The notes below the pieces were generated by a model, which saw only the letters and a list, made by a program, of their open reading frames with translations, had not been told where the DNA came from and did not search any database. A stretch of 36,644 nt of DNA from Alphaproteobacteria bacterium (GTDB lineage Bacteria; Pseudomonadota; Alphaproteobacteria; JAJFFI01): contig JASJBI010000052.1 in the NCBI GenBank assembly GCA_030066595.1, positions 1 to 36,644 of the forward strand, in the 5' to 3' direction. Positions 33,173 through 36,644 of the stretch are shown one piece after another; positions within the stretch are counted from its first letter, which is position 1; the number at the start of each line of letters is the position of its first letter. Made by a program: the position numbers and the translations under genes.

Positions 33173-33940
33173 ATGGCTTCCTATGAACCGGAAGCGCCTT
33201 ACGCCATTCGACAGTTCGAGATCGACGTTCTCATTCCGATCCACGTCTTTGGACTCGATCTGTCGTTCACGACGTCTGCGCAGGCGATGGTCACCACAGT
33301 CATCCTGGTCGGCGGCTATCTTCTCTATGCAATACAGAAACGCGCGCGGGTCCCCGGCCGGCTGCAGAGCAGTGTCGAGGTCGTCTACAAATTCGTCGCC
33401 AATACGGTGGTCAAGACCGCGGGTCCCGAGGCCAAGGGCGCGATCCCCTTTGTCTTCTGCCTGTTCGTGTTCATTCTGTTCGGCAGTCTCTTTGGCCTGA
33501 CACCGGTCAAGTTCACCTTCACCAGCCATTTGATCGTGACCATGGCGCTCTCGCTGTTGGTGTTCGCCTACACCAATACGCTGGCTGTTCGCAGGCAGGG
33601 GGCAGGCTTCTTCCGTTTTTTTCTGCCGGCGGGCACCCCGGGCTACATGGCGCCGCTGCTCGTCGTCATCGAGGTGATCTCCTATCTCTTCCGGCCAATT
33701 ACATTGGGCGTACGCATATTCGCAAATATTCTTGCCGGCCACATCATGATTAAGCTGTTTGCCGATTTCTGCGTCATGTTGACGGAAGCATTGGGTGCAG
33801 CCGGTCTTGGCATATCAATAATGCCGATCCTTCTGATGGCGGTCCTCTACGGCTTCGAAGTCCTGATTTTCTTAGTGCAGTCCTACATTTTTATTCTAAT
33901 CACGTCCCTGTACATCAGGGACGCGCTCCACGGTCACTAA
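33173..33940 (+). CDS. atpB: F0F1 ATP synthase subunit a
   Basis: 255-aa membrane subunit forming the proton half-channels of F0. The essential arginine is Arg181 in ITLGVRIFANILAGH, and the GLTPVKFTFTSHL loop is of the alphaproteobacterial kind. About six helices, normal length. It is followed 39 bp later by subunit c, but no atpI, no b/b' subunits and no F1 genes are present, so it is an isolated a-c pair. The second half uses codons unlike its neighbours (ATA several times, TTA, CTA), hinting at a different origin. The ribosome site is weak. Confidence 0.93.
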   Translation: MASYEPEAPYAIRQFEIDVLIPIHVFGLDLSFTTSAQAMVTTVILVGGYLLYAIQKRARVPGRLQSSVEVVYKFVANTVVKTAGPEAKGAIPFVFCLFVFILFGSLFGLTPVKFTFTSHLIVTMALSLLVFAYTNTLAVRRQGAGFFRFFLPAGTPGYMAPLLVVIEVISYLFRPITLGVRIFANILAGHIMIKLFADFCVMLTEALGAAGLGISIMPILLMAVLYGFEVLIFLVQSYIFILITSLYIRDALHGH

Positions 33941-33979
33941 CACCAATTCGAACCAACTCTTGCAACAGGAGACTGGGAC

Positions 33980-34207
33980 ATGACTGACGAAGGGATCAGA
34001 TTGCTGGCGGCGTCGATCGCATTGCTGCCGCTGGTCGGCGTCGCCCTCGCCCTCGGAAAGATTTTCGCCGACTGGATCTCGTCCGTCGCGCGCAATCCGA
34101 GCGCCGGCGAAGCGGTCCAGCCGGTTGGGCTGCTCGGCTTCGCGCTGACCGAGGCGATCGCGCTGTTCGCGCTGATCGTCGCCTTCATCATCCTGTTCGT
34201 GGGTTGA
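33980..34207 (+). CDS. atpE: F0F1 ATP synthase subunit c with GxAxAxG helix motif
   Basis: 75-aa hairpin that builds the rotor ring. The ion-carrying Glu58 is in LLGFALTEAIALFALIV, and the polar loop ARNPSA is conserved. In the first helix the usual GxGxGxG packing motif reads G-V-A-L-A-L-G (residues 20-26), i.e. two glycines are alanine. Such changes are known to alter ring size in alkaliphiles. CAACAGGAG lies before the ATG. The gene directly follows atpB; its 3' end is duplicated as a remnant about 1 kb downstream. Confidence 0.93.
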   Translation: MTDEGIRLLAASIALLPLVGVALALGKIFADWISSVARNPSAGEAVQPVGLLGFALTEAIALFALIVAFIILFVG

Positions 34208-34614
34208 CCCGCTACAGGATTGCGGCAAGGCTACCCGGCGAATGGCCAGGTGCTCAATGCCCATACCCGTGGTCCGCGCTGTCAGGCTGACCGGAAGCGG
34301 ATCAGCACTTCGCCGGCACGACTGCCGCCTCTCGCGGTGACCGCGGTGGCCTCCCGCCGCTGCGGCCACATCGCTGAACGACGCTGGCGCCAATCGCTGC
34401 GTGAGATCAGGTGGCGCCGGTTGCTGATCAGGTTGTGGTCAGTCGACTGGATGGCGAGACTTCGCGGCGTGAAGCCTGGCGCATCGCGGCCAGATGCCAT
34501 CACGGAGCCAGGACGGACAAGTCACCTGAACAGTGGGTTTCGCAAGGAATTGACGGGTGACTTGGTGTTGCGCCCCGGCCGGAGGAAACGCTTCAATAGC
34601 TTCCCCTCACGGTC
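34208..34614. other. Stretch after atpE without a recognised gene
   Basis: One open frame on the plus strand runs through here and into the antisense of the next gene, but its Arg/Ser-rich product matches nothing and it lacks a ribosome site. The b/b' subunit genes expected here in an F0 operon are absent. Confidence 0.55.
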
Positions 34615-34959
34615 TCAGTCGAGCTTGATCGTGCGGCCGTCGTCGCGAACGATCTCCTGGGCATAGACCTCCGGTCGGAAGTAATTGATCAGATCGTCGT
34701 CGACGAATCCCTTGACCGTCACACGCTCACCAACGTCTACCATCACACGGTTGCGCCAACCGATATAGACCCGCACGCTCCCTGTCTCATCCTGCAGTCT
34801 GAACTCGTCTTCATCCAAGATCCGCGTCACTTCGCCCTGCAATGTCACGCTCGCACCACGCTGGATGTCCTCGATTTTCGTGACCTCCTTCGCGAAGCTG
34901 CTTGGCACGGCAAGCAGCAGGACGAGCAAGGCGACAGTCGTCATCGGCAGGAACCGCAT
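34615..34959 (-). CDS. BOF (bacterial OB-fold, YgiW-like) exported protein
   Basis: 114-aa protein with a signal peptide (TTVALLVLLLAVPSSFA) and one OB-fold domain of the BOF type. The family order is visible: VTKIEDIQRGASVTLQGEV, then ILDEDEFRLQDETGSVRVYIG, and GERVTVKGFVDDD. BOF proteins are periplasmic and bind cations or small ligands; precise role unknown. The ATG at 34959 is chosen because AAGGAGGA sits 7 bases upstream; an earlier in-frame start would bury this site. It is on the opposite strand to atpBE and interrupts the ATP synthase remnant region. Confidence 0.82.
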   Translation of the reverse strand: MRFLPMTTVALLVLLLAVPSSFAKEVTKIEDIQRGASVTLQGEVTRILDEDEFRLQDETGSVRVYIGWRNRVMVDVGERVTVKGFVDDDLINYFRPEVYAQEIVRDDGRTIKLD

Positions 34960-35478
34960 CTCGCAATCCTCCTTCAAGCTTCAACCCGAGTTGGAACCTG
35001 TGTAACCAGACGTCGTCTCGATTCACCTCTTCGATGCTCCGCCTAAGATGAGCCAAGAAAGAGAGCTTACTAGTGACCCGAGTGATCGGAGTAAGCGATC
35101 AAACAACCGGCGCACCAAGAGCTTCTGCCTACACGCACCAATTGACCGAAAGCCACCCGCCCAGGATCGTCGCCTTCATCATCCTGTTTGTGGCTTGACT
35201 AGGTGCAGGATCTGTCCATGTCGAGAGGGAAGATGGCCGGACGGTTGACCATGCCGGGGAGTCGACCGCAGATGCTCGAGAGGGTTGCCGCAAGCTGTTA
35301 TTCGATTGATCGCCGGCTTCGCTCAGACCAGTGGGCCACTCACTACCTTGGCAGGCGCAGGAGCAAGTCCACCTTATCTCCCGCAAGCATGGCGTGATCT
35401 TTCTTGGCGGCTATGGGGTCGGCGGTACGCGCGGGCCGGCGTCTTCGACAGGTGGCCTAGACACTTAGGAGGTACGGA
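34960..35478. other. Intergenic region containing an atpE remnant
   Basis: No intact gene is recognised. It contains the promoter side of the BOF gene, a decayed copy of the 3' end of atpE (35142-35211), and the approach to the molybdenum hydroxylase operon, whose first gene has TAGGAGG in front. No transposase or terminal repeats are visible around the remnant. Confidence 0.6.
35142..35211 (+). pseudogene. Remnant of the 3' end of an atpE gene
   Basis: Bases 35165-35211 match 34174-34220 at the end of atpE in 41 of 47 positions without gaps, including 24 identical bases in a row, and the match continues past the stop codon. Read in frame it gives L-T-E, six changed residues, then IVAFIILFVA and TGA, against LTE...IVAFIILFVG in intact AtpE. 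The upstream part of the gene is missing. Confidence 0.65.
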
Positions 35479-35943
35479 ATGTCGATTCGCTTTCAGGTGA
35501 ACGGAGACGCCGTCACCAGCCGATCCGATCCGGCGACCCCCCTGTTGTGGGTGCTCCGAGACGAGATGGGCCTGGCCGGCACCAAGTATGGCTGTGGCGT
35601 GGCGCAATGCGGCGCCTGCATGGTGCACGTCGACGGCACGCCGGTTCGGTCGTGCTCTCTCCCGGTGGAAGCCGTCGCCGGACAAAGCGTAACGACGATC
35701 GAAGGACTGTCGCCGTCGAGCGATCATCCCGTCCAGCGGGCTTGGATGGAAATCGACGTGCCCCAGTGCGGGTACTGCCAGTCCGGCCAGATCATGGCCG
35801 CTGCGGCCATGCTGCGCGAGACGCCGAGCCCGACCGATGAGGACATCGATGCGGCGATGGCGGGAAACCTGTGCCGCTGCGGTACCTACCCCCGCATCCG
35901 CGCCGCGATCAAACGCGCCGCCGAACTGTCGCGTGAAGGCTGA
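35479..35943 (+). CDS. [2Fe-2S] subunit of a molybdenum hydroxylase (IorA-type)
   Basis: 154-aa iron-sulfur subunit of the xanthine dehydrogenase family. The plant-ferredoxin-like cluster uses Cys39, Cys44, Cys47 and Cys59 ([11 protein letters not shown] ... SCS); the second, helical-domain cluster uses Cys97, Cys100, Cys132 and Cys134 (CGYCQSG, LCRCGTY). It passes electrons from the molybdenum site of the large subunit encoded next. Strong TAGGAGG ribosome site. Eleven bases separate it from the large-subunit gene. The two-subunit form without a FAD protein is the isoquinoline/aldehyde oxidoreductase type; the substrate cannot be told. Confidence 0.92.
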   Translation: MSIRFQVNGDAVTSRSDPATPLLWVLRDEMGLAGTKYGCGVAQCGACMVHVDGTPVRSCSLPVEAVAGQSVTTIEGLSPSSDHPVQRAWMEIDVPQCGYCQSGQIMAAAAMLRETPSPTDEDIDAAMAGNLCRCGTYPRIRAAIKRAAELSREG

Positions 35944-35954
35944 GGGAGGCTGTC

Positions 35955-36644
35955 ATGACCGTATTGCTCAACCGCAGAAGCTTTCTCGCCGCAACGGGCG
36001 CTGCCCTGGTCGTGCCGTTCACCATCCGCGGCGTCGCCAAGGCAGCGACGCAGGCGAGCACGCTGACGGCCTATCTGCGCATCGAATCCGATGGCGCCGT
36101 CACGATCATTTCGCCTGTCTCGGAAATGGGACAAGGCACCCATACCGGCCACGCCGCCATCATCGCGGACGAACTGGGCGTGGACATCGCCAGAGTGCGC
36201 GTGACCGTGCCGGAACAGCCGGCCCCCGAATTCCGCCTGTTCTTCGGGCAGATGCGCAGCGTCGGCAGCTTCGGCGTGCGCGCCTGGATCGAACCGCTGC
36301 GCAAGTCGGCCGCGCAGGCCCGAACGGTGCTGGTCGAGGCGGCGGCTCAGAGATGGGGTGTCGGCCCCGACGACTGTACCGTTGATAACGGCGCCGTGCG
36401 TCACGCTGCGAGCGGCCGGCGACTGCCGTTCGAGGCGCTCATCGAAGATGCGATGGGAAGGCCTCTGCCCGAGCAGCCTGCGCTGCGACCGGCCAAGACG
36501 CGCCGATATGTGGGCAAGTCGGTGCCCCGCATCGATACGGCGGCAAAGATCGACGGCAGCGCAATCTACGGTATCGACATCCGGCTGCCCGACATGCTCC
36601 ACGGGGCGGTGCGCCTCTCGCCGGTCTTCGGTGCGGAGGTGGAT
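35955..36644 (+). CDS. Tat-exported molybdopterin subunit of a molybdenum hydroxylase (IorB-type), cut by window edge
   Basis: First 230 residues of the large subunit of a xanthine dehydrogenase-family enzyme. Twin-arginine signal NRRSFLAATGAALVVPFTI at the N-terminus marks it for the periplasm. The N-terminal domain has SPVSEMGQGTHTGHAAIIADELGVD, the family's glutamine-containing cofactor motif, and then RYVGKSVPRIDTAAKIDGSAIYGIDI, where the next domain starts. The molybdenum-site glutamate lies beyond the window. Paired with the [2Fe-2S] subunit; GAGGGAGG precedes the ATG. It likely oxidises an aldehyde or N-heterocycle in the periplasm, with a cytochrome as acceptor (inference). Confidence 0.9.
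   Translation, partial: MTVLLNRRSFLAATGAALVVPFTIRGVAKAATQASTLTAYLRIESDGAVTIISPVSEMGQGTHTGHAAIIADELGVDIARVRVTVPEQPAPEFRLFFGQMRSVGSFGVRAWIEPLRKSAAQARTVLVEAAAQRWGVGPDDCTVDNGAVRHAASGRRLPFEALIEDAMGRPLPEQPALRPAKTRRYVGKSVPRIDTAAKIDGSAIYGIDIRLPDMLHGAVRLSPVFGAEVD

Noticed and set aside
34220..34666. Open frame after atpE as a b-subunit gene
   Set aside because: Product is Arg/Ser-rich without a membrane helix or coiled coil, lacks a ribosome site and runs into the antisense of the BOF gene.

Overview
The window is a GC-rich chromosomal segment, most likely from an alphaproteobacterium (inference). Support comes from the long Thermus/alphaproteobacterial-type isocitrate dehydrogenase, the HupK-type hydrogenase accessory protein, the alphaproteobacterial-looking ATP synthase subunit a, and frequent GTG starts with 1-4 nt gene overlaps. 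No tRNA, rRNA, CRISPR array or transposase was seen.

Layout. (1) 1-5333: envelope and stress genes: a Mur ligase cut by the left edge, a divergent LD-carboxypeptidase, a two-haem cytochrome c, an OsmC-type peroxidase, and a DUF547 lipoprotein followed by a DUF3047 protein. (2) 5572-7486: a radical SAM protein with a cysteine-rich C-terminus overlapping a class I methyltransferase. (3) 7483-18388: a [NiFe]-hydrogenase locus. The minus-strand operon encodes hemerythrin, a membrane-anchored cytochrome c, HupK, HypA and HypB. A Crp/Fnr regulator with FNR-like cysteines is divergent from it. Next comes a Hyb-type (group 1c-like) operon: small subunit, HybA, HybB, large subunit, maturation protease, HypC, HybE. 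Two TTGAC-N4-GTCAA operators lie in front of the regulator and of the structural operon, so the locus looks like one redox-controlled unit. hypD, hypE and hypF are not in the window. (4) 18505-21157: an exported M28 peptidase and isocitrate dehydrogenase. (5) 21212-26998: a complete seven-gene Mrp cation/proton antiporter operon on the minus strand. (6) 27227-32813: a DUF465 protein, a PspA/IM30-like coiled-coil protein, and an OxyR-like LysR regulator flanked by two tandem-domain UspE-like stress proteins. (7) 33173-35211: F0 ATP synthase subunits a and c alone, then a BOF-family OB-fold protein and a decayed copy of the atpE 3' end. (8) 35479-36644: a molybdenum hydroxylase pair, iron-sulfur subunit plus a Tat-exported large subunit cut by the right edge.

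How it may work together (inference): H2 oxidised in the periplasm is passed through HybA/HybB to quinone. The enzyme carries the standard, oxygen-sensitive proximal cluster signature, and its accessory operon encodes an oxygen-binding-type hemerythrin and a cytochrome c that has lost its methionine ligand. This suggests an oxygen- or redox-linked control or protection module, the most novel part of the window. Other oddities are an OxyR homologue whose peroxidatic cysteine is arginine, with OxyR-like half-sites at its own promoter and at the orphan atpB, and a subunit c with a GxAxAxG helix motif beside a fragment of a second atpE.
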